A stretch of 64,000 nt of DNA from Sulfurospirillum sp. UBA4058. Its GTDB lineage: Bacteria; Campylobacterota; Campylobacteria; Campylobacterales; Sulfurospirillaceae. The stretch lies in the NCBI GenBank assembly GCA_002382085.1, contig DFZK01000010.1, forward strand, positions 271,096 to 335,095. The letters run 5' to 3'. The translations under genes were made by a program, and so were the position numbers. Below the pieces are notes generated by a model. The model saw nothing but the letters and a program-made list of their open reading frames with translations. It had not been told where the DNA came from and searched no databases. Shown piece after piece: positions 16,353-25,582 of this stretch (position 1 is the first letter of the stretch; every line of letters starts with the position of its first letter).

Positions 16353-17685
16353 TCAAAGCACTTTTAAAGAATGAGACGGCTCGTTCCATGGATGCTTCTA
16401 ATACCTGTTCGTCTTTACCTTCCAAAAGAATACGCAAAAGATTTTCCGTTCCGGAATAACGAATCAGCACTCTAAGTTGCTTACTTTGGAATTCTTGAAT
16501 CAAGGCATCGTACCCTTGAAGTTCTACAAGCGGTATTTTATTATCGACTTTAAGATTTTGTTGTAGCTGAGGATAGAGGATAAAAGGGTTGAAAAGTCGG
16601 CTGACTTTTTGTTTTTCCGTTAAAACACAATGCATTACGGCAAGAGATGCGACAAGTGCGTCACCCGTTTTGGCAAAATCGGAAACGATAATGTGTCCGC
16701 TTTGCTCACCGCCGAAGTTAATTCTCTGTCGATACAAGCACTCTAAAACGTTTTTATCCCCGACATCGCAACGATACGTTTGTATGTTCGATTTAGCCAA
16801 ATAATCTTCTAACGCCTGATTGCTCATAACCGTGACGCAAACACCGTTATTCGTCAATCTGTTTTGGCTTTGTAAAAACGTCGCTAGTTTTCCTAAAAGC
16901 ATATCGCCGTGGATTGGGTTGCCGTTTTCGTCTACCACGACCAAACGATCCGCATCGCCGTCAAACGCAAAACCGATATCGGCACGAAGCCTACGTACTT
17001 CCTCTCCCAGTTCTTCAGGATGCAACGCACCGCAATTGAGATTGATGTTACTCCCGTTAGGATCGTCGTTAATCATAATAACATCGGCGCCTAGTTCGCT
17101 GAAAACGGTCGGAGCAACTTTATACGCGGCTCCGTTGGCAGGATCAAGAACGATACGAAATCCTTTAAGCGTCAAATGCTTCGGAAAAGAGTTTTTAATC
17201 TGAACGATATAGCGTCCGATTACGTCGTCGATCCGTTTGGATCTACCGATTTCAAATTCCGTTTTTTGATTTTTCTCAATGAGCTCATCGTCAAAATAGA
17301 TTTTTTCGATTTCCGCCTCTTCGGCTTCACCGAGCTTGTTACCGAGGCTATCGAAAAATTTAATTCCGTTATCGGAAAACGGGTTATGCGACGCACTAAT
17401 CATAATACCTGCGTCACACCGCATATCTTCCGTTAAAAACGCGATAGCGGGCGTAGGCATCGGACCGATTTGTCGTACGTCGTATCCCACGGCGGTTAGC
17501 CCAGAGACAATGGCATTTTCAATCATATATCCGCTACGCCTGGTATCTTTACCGACCAAAATTTTATTGGTAATAGAATTTTTTCGAAAATAAATACCTG
17601 CCGCCATAGCTAAACGCATCGCTAAAAAAGCACTCAGTTTTTTTCCCGCTTTTCCCCGAACACCGTCGGTTCCGAATAATTTCAT
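16345..17685 (-). CDS. glmM: phosphoglucosamine mutase
   Basis: The enzyme converts glucosamine-6-phosphate to glucosamine-1-phosphate for UDP-GlcNAc, peptidoglycan and lipopolysaccharide synthesis. It has 446 residues, the usual length. The phosphoserine loop ISASHNPFSDNG puts the active Ser at residue 99. The Mg-binding loop DGDADR lies near 240, and the C-terminal phosphate-binding RYSGTENLLRI is intact. The glmM-lspA pair overlaps by 8 bp. Confidence 0.97.
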   Translation of the reverse strand: MKLFGTDGVRGKAGKKLSAFLAMRLAMAAGIYFRKNSITNKILVGKDTRRSGYMIENAIVSGLTAVGYDVRQIGPMPTPAIAFLTEDMRCDAGIMISASHNPFSDNGIKFFDSLGNKLGEAEEAEIEKIYFDDELIEKNQKTEFEIGRSKRIDDVIGRYIVQIKNSFPKHLTLKGFRIVLDPANGAAYKVAPTVFSELGADVIMINDDPNGSNINLNCGALHPEELGEEVRRLRADIGFAFDGDADRLVVVDENGNPIHGDMLLGKLATFLQSQNRLTNNGVCVTVMSNQALEDYLAKSNIQTYRCDVGDKNVLECLYRQRINFGGEQSGHIIVSDFAKTGDALVASLAVMHCVLTEKQKVSRLFNPFILYPQLQQNLKVDNKIPLVELQGYDALIQEFQSKQLRVLIRYSGTENLLRILLEGKDEQVLEASMERAVSFFKSALNE

Positions 17686-17743
17686 AATGGATTCACCTTT
17701 TACGATAAACTCTTAGGCGAATTGTAACAAAACTTTTTTAATC

Positions 17744-17764
17744 TTTACATGTAAACGGTATAAT
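17744..17764 (+). promoter_or_regulatory. promoter with TTTACATGTAAA palindrome upstream of DUF6394-type gene
   Basis: TATAAT (17759-17764) lies 31 bases before the ATG at 17796. A perfect 12-base palindrome, TTTACATGTAAA (17744-17755), ends 3 bases upstream of it, inside the spacer. Its location is that of an operator, but the same core occurs many times elsewhere in the window, often inside genes, so regulation is not certain. Confidence 0.5.
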
Positions 17765-17795
17765 AGTCGTATTACATTGAATCATAGGACGCTAC

Positions 17796-18173
17796 ATGAA
17801 CTTAGATAAAGTAATTTCCGGCTTTTTTTTCATTCTAGCGATGACACTTAACTTCGGCTTTTTTTACGGTGATTTATCGGATTTAGAACTGCACAGCAAA
17901 TACGAACTTTTTGCCGCATTGGTCGTAAATATCATTGCTACGACACTCAAAATCGGCGACAAAACGCAATTAGGTTCGGTGATGCTTGCCACGAGTCTGG
18001 TCGCAGATATTCAGCTGATTGCTTCGGCAACCGTTTGGACCGTTGCGGCGTATGCGTATACCATCGATCGGGAAGTCACTTCGATTATCGTCAGCCTAAG
18101 CGGCGGTGCTTTACTGGCTAACGTAACCAGCGTTTTACTTTACATCGGCGATACGCTTAAATCCAAACGTTAA
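17796..18173 (+). CDS. DUF6394-type small membrane protein, possible potassium-channel partner
   Basis: The 125-residue protein has about four hydrophobic segments (residues 8-26, 37-52, 62-85 and 93-117) and no catalytic motif. Its opening resembles the DUF6394 family; I assign this from memory of family layout with moderate confidence. It lies 10 bp before a potassium channel gene on the same strand, so a shared role in ion transport is likely but inferred. The palindrome-bearing promoter upstream probably drives both genes. Confidence 0.6.
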   Translation: MNLDKVISGFFFILAMTLNFGFFYGDLSDLELHSKYELFAALVVNIIATTLKIGDKTQLGSVMLATSLVADIQLIASATVWTVAAYAYTIDREVTSIIVSLSGGALLANVTSVLLYIGDTLKSKR

Positions 18174-18183
18174 AAGGCTCTTT

Positions 18184-19866
18184 TTGAGAACCAGTTCTTT
18201 ATGGCTGATTTTACAGCGTATGCGCACCCCCTTTCTTATTATTATTTTAACCTATACGATTTCTATCATCGGATTACTGCTGATCGAAGGCGTCGATGCC
18301 GAAGGAAATCCCTATCGTCTATCGATTTTTGACGCATTCTATTTCATCAGTTATACCGCAACGACGATCGGTTTCGGTGAAACCCCTTTTACGTTTACTT
18401 ACCCTCAACGCATCTGGGTATCGATGTCCATTTTTTTTACCGTTACGGGATGGTTTTACAGTCTTGGATCATTGGTTGCCCTCCTTCAAGACAAACTCTT
18501 TTTGGAAGAATTCGCCCGCGCAAAATTTAAACGCAATATTGCTTATCTGAAAGAAAAATATATCATTATACTCGGCTACAACTCAATCACCAGCGAAATT
18601 ATTAAAAAAGCGAACGAATACGGATTGCGCTCCGTGGTGATCGAAAAAGACGAATCAAAACGTAATCATCTTCTTTTGGAAAATTTCACACCGCCCGTTT
18701 ATTGCCTCAATGCGGACGTCCATAATCCTGAAGCACTGGAAATGGCAGGCATTAAATCCATTTATTGCCGTGCTATCGTAAGCCTTTTTGAAAACGACGC
18801 GCTCAATCTTCGCATTGCGTTAACGTCTAAAATTCTCAATCCTAATATTACGATGGCAATTAAAGCAACCACAAAAAATCAAGCCGAAAATCTTCAAGAT
18901 TTAGGCGTTCAAATTATCGAAAATCCGTTTGAAATTATTGCAACGCATATTCATTTAGCAATTAACGCTCCACACTCGTTGCGCCTCATTCGATGGCTAT
19001 ACGGTTTGGGTTATTTATACGATCCTCTTTTACGCCTACCTCGCGGAAAATACCTAGTATGCGGATACGGTCGTATGGGAAAAAGCATTTACGAAGTTCT
19101 CAAAGAGAACCATTTCGAAACTGTTTTTGCCGAAATCGATTCGGAGAAAAAAGAGTCGAATCCAAGCGATGAGCATCCAAAAATTGTTATCGGAGACGGC
19201 GACGATAAAGAAATGTTAAAAGCATTGGGAATCCAAGAGTGTGCCGCGATCATCGCCGGAACTAACGACGATACGACCAATCTTTCCATTTTAGCGACGG
19301 CCAAAAAGCTCAATCCTGCGATTATTACGATCGCTCGCGAAAACGAACTGGAAGATTTTTCGATTTTTCAAAATTCCGGTATCGATTCGGTGTTTATACC
19401 CGCAAAAATTTTAATTAACAAAACGGTACACGCGATTCTCAATCCGGCACTCGACCGATTTATCAAGCACATTTATACTTTAGATGAAACGGACATCATC
19501 GCTTTGACTAAAACGCTCTTAAACATCTCTATGCATCCTTTGATTTTTGCACTGAAAATCGACGCAACGCAATCACCGATGCTTGCACGGCAAGCCAATC
19601 ACACGCTTCCGCTCTCTTTGCTTAGAACATCACTTAAAAATAGACGTATTGCCAACAATCTTATCGTACTCATGCGCTTAAGGAACAAAGAAGTATCGCT
19701 TTTCCCCACTTGGGATGAAACGATCGGTGTTAACGATCTCTTTTTATTTGCCGGCGATGAGAATGCACAAGAGCACCTCGAATCGATTGCCCAAAATTAT
19801 TACGAGTTTTATTATGCCCTTGAGGGTAAAGAAAAAAGTATTTTCGGGAAATTACGTACGCCTTAG
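18184..19866 (+). CDS. potassium channel with two RCK (TrkA-N) domains
   Basis: A 560-residue ion channel. The N-terminal pore module has two membrane helices (about residues 16-36 and 78-100) around the filter TATTIGFGE, a variant of the usual TVGYGD. Two cytosolic Rossmann-type RCK domains follow: KYIIILGYNSITSEI (near 124) and KYLVCGYGRMGKSI (near 288), the latter keeping the GxGxxG-like nucleotide motif. The second half continues into TrkA-C-like sequence. The start is TTG 18184, 6 bases after AAAAGG and 10 bp past the upstream gene. It probably conducts K+ under nucleotide or ion gating; the filter change may alter selectivity. Confidence 0.85.
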   Translation: MRTSSLWLILQRMRTPFLIIILTYTISIIGLLLIEGVDAEGNPYRLSIFDAFYFISYTATTIGFGETPFTFTYPQRIWVSMSIFFTVTGWFYSLGSLVALLQDKLFLEEFARAKFKRNIAYLKEKYIIILGYNSITSEIIKKANEYGLRSVVIEKDESKRNHLLLENFTPPVYCLNADVHNPEALEMAGIKSIYCRAIVSLFENDALNLRIALTSKILNPNITMAIKATTKNQAENLQDLGVQIIENPFEIIATHIHLAINAPHSLRLIRWLYGLGYLYDPLLRLPRGKYLVCGYGRMGKSIYEVLKENHFETVFAEIDSEKKESNPSDEHPKIVIGDGDDKEMLKALGIQECAAIIAGTNDDTTNLSILATAKKLNPAIITIARENELEDFSIFQNSGIDSVFIPAKILINKTVHAILNPALDRFIKHIYTLDETDIIALTKTLLNISMHPLIFALKIDATQSPMLARQANHTLPLSLLRTSLKNRRIANNLIVLMRLRNKEVSLFPTWDETIGVNDLFLFAGDENAQEHLESIAQNYYEFYYALEGKEKSIFGKLRTP

Positions 19867-19952
19867 CCCAAACGCTTTTTGAAAGTAATGATTTTAGAAC
19901 AAATTTATTTTAAAATGCCCTTAAAATAAGTTGCGTTTAATGTTAAATTTTA

Positions 19953-19958
19953 TATAAT
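19953..19958 (+). promoter_or_regulatory. -10 of rpsT-prfA
   Basis: TATAAT, 32 bases before the rpsT ATG, in very AT-rich DNA. No clear -35 is visible. Confidence 0.5.
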
Positions 19959-19990
19959 CTACGCCTAAATTTAAAACGAAAGGCTTATCT

Positions 19991-20266
19991 ATGGCAAATC
20001 ACAAGTCAGCAGAAAAGCGTATTAGACAAACCAAAAAACGCACCGAAAGAAATAGATTTTATAAAACTAGAATCAAAAATCTAACACGTGCCGTAAAAGA
20101 AGCTGTTGAGGCGGGTGATCAAACAGCTGCCGCCGTTGCGTTGAAAAATGTAAACAAAAGCTTTCACTCTTATGCCGGCAAAGGTATTTTGACGAAAAAT
20201 ACGGCTGCTCGCCGCGTAAGCCGCCTTGCTCAACTTGTTAATACGCTAGGTAGTGTTGCTGCATAA
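19991..20266 (+). CDS. rpsT: 30S ribosomal protein bS20
   Basis: The 91-residue basic helical protein matches bS20: MANHKSAEKRIRQTKKRTERN at the start, and KGILTKNTAARRVSRLAQLV near the end. It binds 16S rRNA at the base of the 30S body. It is followed 36 bp later by prfA; rpsT-prfA is a common pairing in Campylobacterota. Confidence 0.97.
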   Translation: MANHKSAEKRIRQTKKRTERNRFYKTRIKNLTRAVKEAVEAGDQTAAAVALKNVNKSFHSYAGKGILTKNTAARRVSRLAQLVNTLGSVAA

Positions 20267-20302
20267 CCTGCGGCAACTCCCTCTTTATTTTAGTTTCCCT
20301 TC

Positions 20303-21370
20303 ATGTTAAAAGAAAAACTTGTCCCGTTCGTCGATCGTTATAATGAGCTTTCTGCTCTTCTGAGTGATCCAAATATCGCTAACGATATTAAAAAAATGAC
20401 GGCTCTTTCAAAAGAACAATCCTCTCTTGAAGAGATTAAAGACAAGTCGCTCGCTTACCTTACGACTTTAAATCAAATCGAAGAGAACAAACTCCTTCTG
20501 GATGATGAAGAACTCGGAGAATTGGCTAAAGAAGAGCTCAAAAGCTTGGAACTTCTGAAAGACTCTTTGGAAGAGGAGATTAAGCTTCTTTTACTTCCCA
20601 AAGACCCTAACGACGAACGTAATATTTTCCTTGAAATTCGTGCAGGAACCGGCGGAGACGAAGCTGCCATCTTTTCGGCGGATTTATTTAAAGCTTATTT
20701 GCGTTATGCCGAAAACCGCGGATGGAAAGTTGAAATCGTTTCGCTTAGCGAAGGAGTTTTAAACGGCTATAAAGAGGTTATCGCACTGATTAAAGGGCAG
20801 GGTGCTTTTTCACGGCTGAAATACGAAGGCGGCGTTCATCGCGTTCAACGCGTACCCTTAACCGAATCGCAAGGTAGAGTTCATACGTCCGCCGTTACGG
20901 TAGCCGTAATGCCTGAAGTCGACGACGTCGAAATCGATATTCAAGAAAAAGACCTTAAAATCGATGTTATGCGTTCATCCGGAAACGGCGGACAATCGGT
21001 CAACACAACCGATAGTGCCGTACGTATTACCCATTTACCGACCGGAATCGTGGTCGTGAATCAAGACGGTAAATCCCAGCACAAAAACAAAGATGCCGCT
21101 ATGAAAATCTTAAAAGCGAAGCTTTACGATATGGAGATGCAAGAGCGCAATGCCAAAGAGAGTGAAGCACGCAAGCAACAAGTGGGCTCCGGTGACCGCA
21201 GTGCAAGAATCCGTACGTACAATTACCCTCAAAACCGTATTACCGATCACAGAGTAGGGTTAACGCTTTATCGTTTAGACGCCGTAATGGAAGGCGGACT
21301 TTTTGATGAAATTATCGAGCCTATTATTGCGCATTACCAAGCCGAACTGATGAAAGAAGCTAATTTCTAA
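20303..21370 (+). CDS. prfA: peptide chain release factor 1
   Basis: RF1 reads UAA and UAG in the A site and triggers peptide release. The 355-residue protein has the catalytic GGQ in SSGNGGQSVNTTDS (near residue 225-238), preceded by the GGVHRVQRVPLTESQGRVHTS block. The release-factor C-terminus RTYNYPQNRITDHRVGLT is intact. A long charged N-terminal helical region covers about residues 1-95. It is cotranscribed with rpsT. Confidence 0.97.
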   Translation: MLKEKLVPFVDRYNELSALLSDPNIANDIKKMTALSKEQSSLEEIKDKSLAYLTTLNQIEENKLLLDDEELGELAKEELKSLELLKDSLEEEIKLLLLPKDPNDERNIFLEIRAGTGGDEAAIFSADLFKAYLRYAENRGWKVEIVSLSEGVLNGYKEVIALIKGQGAFSRLKYEGGVHRVQRVPLTESQGRVHTSAVTVAVMPEVDDVEIDIQEKDLKIDVMRSSGNGGQSVNTTDSAVRITHLPTGIVVVNQDGKSQHKNKDAAMKILKAKLYDMEMQERNAKESEARKQQVGSGDRSARIRTYNYPQNRITDHRVGLTLYRLDAVMEGGLFDEIIEPIIAHYQAELMKEANF

Positions 21371-21377
21371 CACCTCT

Positions 21378-22097
21378 TTATTGATCGTAAATACTCAAAT
21401 TATTTTGCTCGATCATCTCTCGAATCATTTTAATATACTCTTCTTTAAGTTCAGAGTAATTCACCATTGTTTTTGCCGATTCCATACCGTTAAACGTTCG
21501 ACCTTCCAAAAAAGCTTGATAACGCCTCTCGCGAAATAACGAATATGCATCGTTGGTATTAAGATTGAGCATGTACGACGTAACCGATTTTTGCAAGGAG
21601 CTAAACACGCGAATCATATGCGTTTTACCCGGCAATCTATTTTGAGGCATTAAACCGACGCCGGAATAGGTCCAGTGACCGAAAAGGTTGTTGGCTTCCC
21701 GCGCAAATCGACTTTTCCCCCAACCGCTCTCCAATGCCGCTTGTGCCAGTGCCATCGAAACGGGAACGGTGTTGATTCGTTTATAATATTCGTCGCGATC
21801 GAAAAGATTTTCAATCCCGTATTTATTGCGTAATGCGATCAAATATCCGACATTTTTTTGATTAAGCCCCCGAAACGCTCCGGGCATCGCTTTCGCAAAA
21901 AAATCGGTAATAAACTCACGGTCTTTTTTGATTTCGTCGTTGCTTTTATCGACCAAACCTTTCATATGAAGGAAAAAAGCCTCTTTTTGTTTGGTATTGT
22001 CATCGATTTGATAGTATTCGTTCGGAAGTCCTCCGGCATGTAATCCACCGGAGATACTGAGGGAAAAAGCGATAAAAATGAAGAAAAAAATCTTCAC
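21378..22097 (-). CDS. secreted glucosaminidase (Bax/FlgJ-type GH73)
   Basis: I take GTG 22097 as the start, 4 bases after the dapF stop. It gives a 239-residue protein with a clean signal peptide (VKIFFFIFIAFSLSIS). The open frame reaches further upstream, but that part overlaps dapF by over 140 bp. The mature domain matches the Bax-like/GH73 peptidoglycan N-acetylglucosaminidases: VSMALAQAALESGWGKSRFA holds the catalytic Glu, followed by ANNLFGHWTY and a conserved YMLNLNTN segment. It should trim murein in the periplasm. It is the last gene of coaE-dapF-glucosaminidase. Confidence 0.8.
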   Translation of the reverse strand: MKIFFFIFIAFSLSISGGLHAGGLPNEYYQIDDNTKQKEAFFLHMKGLVDKSNDEIKKDREFITDFFAKAMPGAFRGLNQKNVGYLIALRNKYGIENLFDRDEYYKRINTVPVSMALAQAALESGWGKSRFAREANNLFGHWTYSGVGLMPQNRLPGKTHMIRVFSSLQKSVTSYMLNLNTNDAYSLFRERRYQAFLEGRTFNGMESAKTMVNYSELKEEYIKMIREMIEQNNLSIYDQ

Positions 22098-22101
22098 GAA
22101 T

Positions 22102-22845
22102 TTAGAGTTCCAGCGTCGTTTCAAAGACCTTTTGTACGAGACCTTTGAAAAAAAGTTTATTCTCTTCAATGCGCAATTGAAGCTCTTCTTGACTGGTCGG
22201 ATAGACTTTGGCACAATCTTCCAACAATTTTTCGCGATAAGCACTGTAAAAACACGCTGCCATGCCCGTTCCGCATGCTAACGTTTCATCTTCGACACCG
22301 CGCTCGTACGTTCTTACATGTAAAGCCTTCTCACGAATCATGGCGTAATTAACGTTAGCATTATATTTAAACCGCATCTGGCGGGCAATCGTTTTGTCAA
22401 AGCATCCAAGATCTTCCACAAACGTTACTAAATGCGGTACGCCCGTATCGCAAAAATACCATACCAATCCATTCTCTTCAAACGAATCCCTCAACTTTTT
22501 CGGCTCGGTTAATTCCGTTTCTACGACATCACCCTCCACCCAAGAATGAATCACGCCCGCACCCGTCATAAAATGCATTCGCGCATCGCTAAGACCGTTA
22601 GTATAGGCATAATGAGCGCATGCACGCGTTCCGTTACCGCACATCGAAGCAATCGAACCGTCGCTGTTATAAAATTGCCATTTAAAGTCGTGTTCACGAT
22701 CGGGCAGTAAAACGATCAGCCCGTCCGCACCGATACCGCTTTGTCGATTGCATACTTTTTTGGCAAAATCGCTTCGATCTTTTTCGATAAACGTATGTAA
22801 AATAACAAAATCGTTTCCGCTTGCGTTATATTTTGCAATCTGCAT
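22102..22845 (-). CDS. dapF: diaminopimelate epimerase
   Basis: The enzyme converts LL- to meso-diaminopimelate for lysine and peptidoglycan. It has 247 residues, slightly short for the family (about 250-275), as seen in related epsilon-type bacteria. Both active-site cysteines are present: Cys69 in MCGNGTRACA and Cys191 in ACGTGMAAC. The ATG at 22845 lies 20 bp inside the end of coaE, so the genes are coupled. Confidence 0.96.
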   Translation of the reverse strand: MQIAKYNASGNDFVILHTFIEKDRSDFAKKVCNRQSGIGADGLIVLLPDREHDFKWQFYNSDGSIASMCGNGTRACAHYAYTNGLSDARMHFMTGAGVIHSWVEGDVVETELTEPKKLRDSFEENGLVWYFCDTGVPHLVTFVEDLGCFDKTIARQMRFKYNANVNYAMIREKALHVRTYERGVEDETLACGTGMAACFYSAYREKLLEDCAKVYPTSQEELQLRIEENKLFFKGLVQKVFETTLEL

Positions 22846-23431
22846 ATTTTCCTCTTACAAATTTGATAAATTTTTCAATTTCGCTCTCTAAAAATTTCAT
22901 ATCGAACGAGTTGTTAATCAGAAAATCGGCCATAACCCTCTTTTCTTCAATGCTAATTTGTGCGTCGATACGTTTTTGAGCCTCTTCTTTCGTAAAATCT
23001 TCACGGATCATAAGCCGTTTTCGCTGCACTTCGACCGGAGCATAGACAACGACGACAACCTTACACTGATATCCTTCGCTTTCAAAATAGAGCGGAATAT
23101 CGATAATATAGGGCTTCTTTTGCTCTTCCAATACTTCGCTTCGTTTGAAGATTTCGGCTCGGATCAACGGATGCAAAAAAGCATTAAGTTTTTCGCGTTC
23201 GGCTTTATCGTTAAAAATCAGTGCGCCCAATGCTTTACGATCGATCACGCCTTCTTTCATGACGCGAGCTCCAAAAATCGCTTCTACTTCTTTGACATGT
23301 AAAGGCAAAATCTCTTTGGCAATTTTATCGGCGTCAATGATTTCAAATCCCTGTGCGTGAAGCAAAGACGAAACCGTGCTTTTTCCCGTTGCAATGCCGC
23401 CTGTTAGGACGATCGCGTGTTCATATGCCAT
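22826..23431 (-). CDS. coaE: dephospho-CoA kinase
   Basis: The enzyme performs the last step of coenzyme A synthesis, phosphorylating the 3'-hydroxyl of dephospho-CoA. The 201-residue protein has the P-loop GGIATGKST at residues 11-19, the DADKIAKE block near 34 and the lid region RLMIREDFTKEEAQKRI. It is the first gene of the coaE-dapF-glucosaminidase run, divergent from purM. Confidence 0.95.
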   Translation of the reverse strand: MAYEHAIVLTGGIATGKSTVSSLLHAQGFEIIDADKIAKEILPLHVKEVEAIFGARVMKEGVIDRKALGALIFNDKAEREKLNAFLHPLIRAEIFKRSEVLEEQKKPYIIDIPLYFESEGYQCKVVVVVYAPVEVQRKRLMIREDFTKEEAQKRIDAQISIEEKRVMADFLINNSFDMKFLESEIEKFIKFVRGKYADCKI

Positions 23432-23519
23432 GAATTCTTTCAGACCTTGAATTAGATTTTATAACGATTTTAACATACTTTTGTTAAAATCTTTTAAACA
23501 ACCTCCTAAAGGCTTATTC

Positions 23520-24518
23520 ATGAGTACAGTCAGCTACAAAGACGCCGGTGTCGATATCGATGCGGGAAACCGGTTTGTAGAAAATATCAAACCTATCGTT
23601 AAAGCAACGTTTGATCACAACGTCATCGGAGGAATCGGCTCATTCGCCGGTGCGTACGAGCTCCCTGCAGGCTATCGACAGCCCGTCATTTTAGGCGCAA
23701 CCGACGGCGTAGGCACTAAACTCAAGCTTGCTATCGACTCGGGTATATACGATACGGTCGGCATTGATCTCGTTGCCATGTGTGCCAATGACTTGATTTG
23801 TAATTTCGGAACGCCGCTTTTCTTTTTGGATTATTACGCAATGAGTAAACTCGAGATCGATGCATCGGTCAGTATCGTCAAAGGTATTGCCGAAGGTTGT
23901 CTCCAAGCCGAATGTTCTCTTATCGGCGGCGAAACGGCAGAAATGCCCGGAATGTACCACGGTAAAGACTTCGATCTTGCCGGATTTGCGGTCGGAATTG
24001 CCGAAAAAGACGAAATGAATCGCTTACCGCACGTCAAGGCAGGCGATATTTTAATTGCGCTTCCCAGTTCAGGCGTGCATTCCAACGGCTTTTCACTGGT
24101 ACGCAAACTCTTCTTCGACAAACTCGGCTATACGTTTGAAACGGAATTTAACGGCAGATCGTTGATTGAAACGCTTTTAACGCCGACGCGTCTTTACGTT
24201 AAACTTTTTAAAGCACTTAAATCAAAGATCAACGCCTTGGCACATATTACCGGCGGCGGAATCGTCGAAAACCTCCCTCGCGTTCTTCCGGAGGGTTTAC
24301 AAGCCCACGTCTACAAATCAAAAATCCGAACCTTGCCGATCTTTGATTTTATGAGCCGATACGTTGAAGAGAGCGAAATGCACCGTACGTTCAACATGGG
24401 CGTCGGAATGATCTTGGTCGTCAGCCCCGAAAACGTGGATGCGGTTCTCAATAGCAGCGACGGTTACGTCATCGGCGAACTTAAAAGCGGCACGCGATGC
24501 GCGCTTATGCTTCCATGA
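23520..24518 (+). CDS. purM: phosphoribosylformylglycinamidine cyclo-ligase (AIR synthase)
   Basis: The enzyme performs the ATP-dependent closure of FGAM to AIR in purine synthesis. I choose ATG 23520 (332 residues) because it aligns with the family start (MSTVSYKDAGVDIDAGNRFV) and has AAAGG 9 bases upstream; an in-frame extension to 23481 has no support. Conserved blocks include GATDGVGTKLKLA, the metal-binding MCANDLICNFGTPLFFLDY and GGETAEMPGMY. Its TGA overlaps the ATG of the next gene (ATGA). Confidence 0.96.
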   Translation: MSTVSYKDAGVDIDAGNRFVENIKPIVKATFDHNVIGGIGSFAGAYELPAGYRQPVILGATDGVGTKLKLAIDSGIYDTVGIDLVAMCANDLICNFGTPLFFLDYYAMSKLEIDASVSIVKGIAEGCLQAECSLIGGETAEMPGMYHGKDFDLAGFAVGIAEKDEMNRLPHVKAGDILIALPSSGVHSNGFSLVRKLFFDKLGYTFETEFNGRSLIETLLTPTRLYVKLFKALKSKINALAHITGGGIVENLPRVLPEGLQAHVYKSKIRTLPIFDFMSRYVEESEMHRTFNMGVGMILVVSPENVDAVLNSSDGYVIGELKSGTRCALMLP

Positions 24519-25300
24519 GCAGCATTTATATCGTTTCTAAACTTTTCACGTATCTTTTTTTGCCGCCGGGTATTTTTTCGCTTCTTTTTGTCGGCGCGGC
24601 GTTTTTCGTCAAACGCTTTCGCCTTTTTTTCTTTGCTAACGGCATCGTCTTATACCTTTTAAGCACGCCTTACGTTGCCGACTGGCTCTTAACGCCTTTA
24701 GAAGCACCTTACAATACTTCAATCGAAAAAAGAACCGTGGATGCGGTCATCGTGCTGGGAGGAGGGCTTACGCAAGGTGTTGCTAACTTGCCGCTTAGTA
24801 GTGATGCGTACAAACGTATGATGTGGGGCTTGATGGTAGCCAAATCCAATAACCTTCCGCTCTTATTCAGCGGCGGTGGAACTCAGAAAGAGTATCTGGA
24901 GAGCGACGCCTTTTTAGATAGTCTTAAAGAGATTAAGTCCTATCTCGATATCCAACCGCCGAGTTCCAAAAGCCTCTCTAGTAGAGAATTTTCTTTACAT
25001 GTAGAAGATAAAAGCATCGATACTTATCAAAATGCGCTCTTTAGTAAACAGGCTTTTGAAGCGGTGGGCATCTCCGAGCCGACCGTTTATTTGGTAACTT
25101 CGGCGTATCACATGAAGCGTGCCGTGATGCTTTACGAACATTTCGGTTTTCACGTTATTCCCGCGGCAACCAATTTTAAAATCAACCATCGAGCACGAGA
25201 CGTGTGGGATTATTTTCCCAATGCACATGCTTTTTATAAAAGCTTTATCGCACTGCATGAATATGCCGGAGTGCTCAGCTTGAAGATTCGAGGAATTTAA
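24515..25300 (+). CDS. ElyC/SanA/YdcF-type (DUF218) membrane protein
   Basis: The 261-residue protein starts at ATG 24515, overlapping the purM stop. Two N-terminal membrane helices (about residues 10-30 and 36-58) are followed by a DUF218 domain: VDAVIVLGGGLTQG near 77-90, LLFSGGGTQKE near 115, and VYLVTSAYHMKRA near 185. E. coli ElyC, with the same layout, affects peptidoglycan and lipid-carrier metabolism; the biochemical activity is unknown. The context gives no further hint beyond coupling to purM. Confidence 0.85.
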   Translation: MSSIYIVSKLFTYLFLPPGIFSLLFVGAAFFVKRFRLFFFANGIVLYLLSTPYVADWLLTPLEAPYNTSIEKRTVDAVIVLGGGLTQGVANLPLSSDAYKRMMWGLMVAKSNNLPLLFSGGGTQKEYLESDAFLDSLKEIKSYLDIQPPSSKSLSSREFSLHVEDKSIDTYQNALFSKQAFEAVGISEPTVYLVTSAYHMKRAVMLYEHFGFHVIPAATNFKINHRARDVWDYFPNAHAFYKSFIALHEYAGVLSLKIRGI

Positions 25301-25303
25301 GCC

Positions 25304-25582
25304 TTATTTGCGCTTATCGTTCGTAATTTTATAAATAAAACTAAAGACTTCCGCCACGGCTTTATACAGCATCGGCGGAATCTCTTTATTGATTTCTATC
25401 TTTGAGAGCAACTCCACCAAATCAGCGTCTTTTTTGATGAGAATATCGTGTTCTTGCGCAAGCTTGATGATATGATCGGCAACGTTTCCTTTGCCGGAAG
25501 CGACGACTTTAGGGGCATTGTACTTTTCGCGTTCGTATTTGAGCGCAACGGCTTTTTGAATTTTCGGTTTGCTATCGTTCAT
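25304..25582 (-). CDS. FlhB C-terminal-domain homologue (FlhX-type)
   Basis: The 92-residue protein matches only the cytoplasmic C-terminal domain of the FlhB/YscU export switch: AVALKYEREKYNAPKVVASGKGN, then HIIKLAQEHDILIKKDADL and a terminal helical segment. The autocleavage motif NPTH of full FlhB and all membrane helices are absent. Such solo domains (FlhX in Campylobacter and Helicobacter) can stand in for the FlhB cleavage product. Its ATG overlaps the stop of the FliK-like gene, so the two are coupled. Confidence 0.88.
   Translation of the reverse strand: MNDSKPKIQKAVALKYEREKYNAPKVVASGKGNVADHIIKLAQEHDILIKKDADLVELLSKIEINKEIPPMLYKAVAEVFSFIYKITNDKRK

Noticed and set aside
22098..22244. 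N-terminal extension of the glucosaminidase gene
   Set aside because: It would overlap dapF by over 140 bp. GTG 22097 places a clean signal peptide right at the N-terminus.
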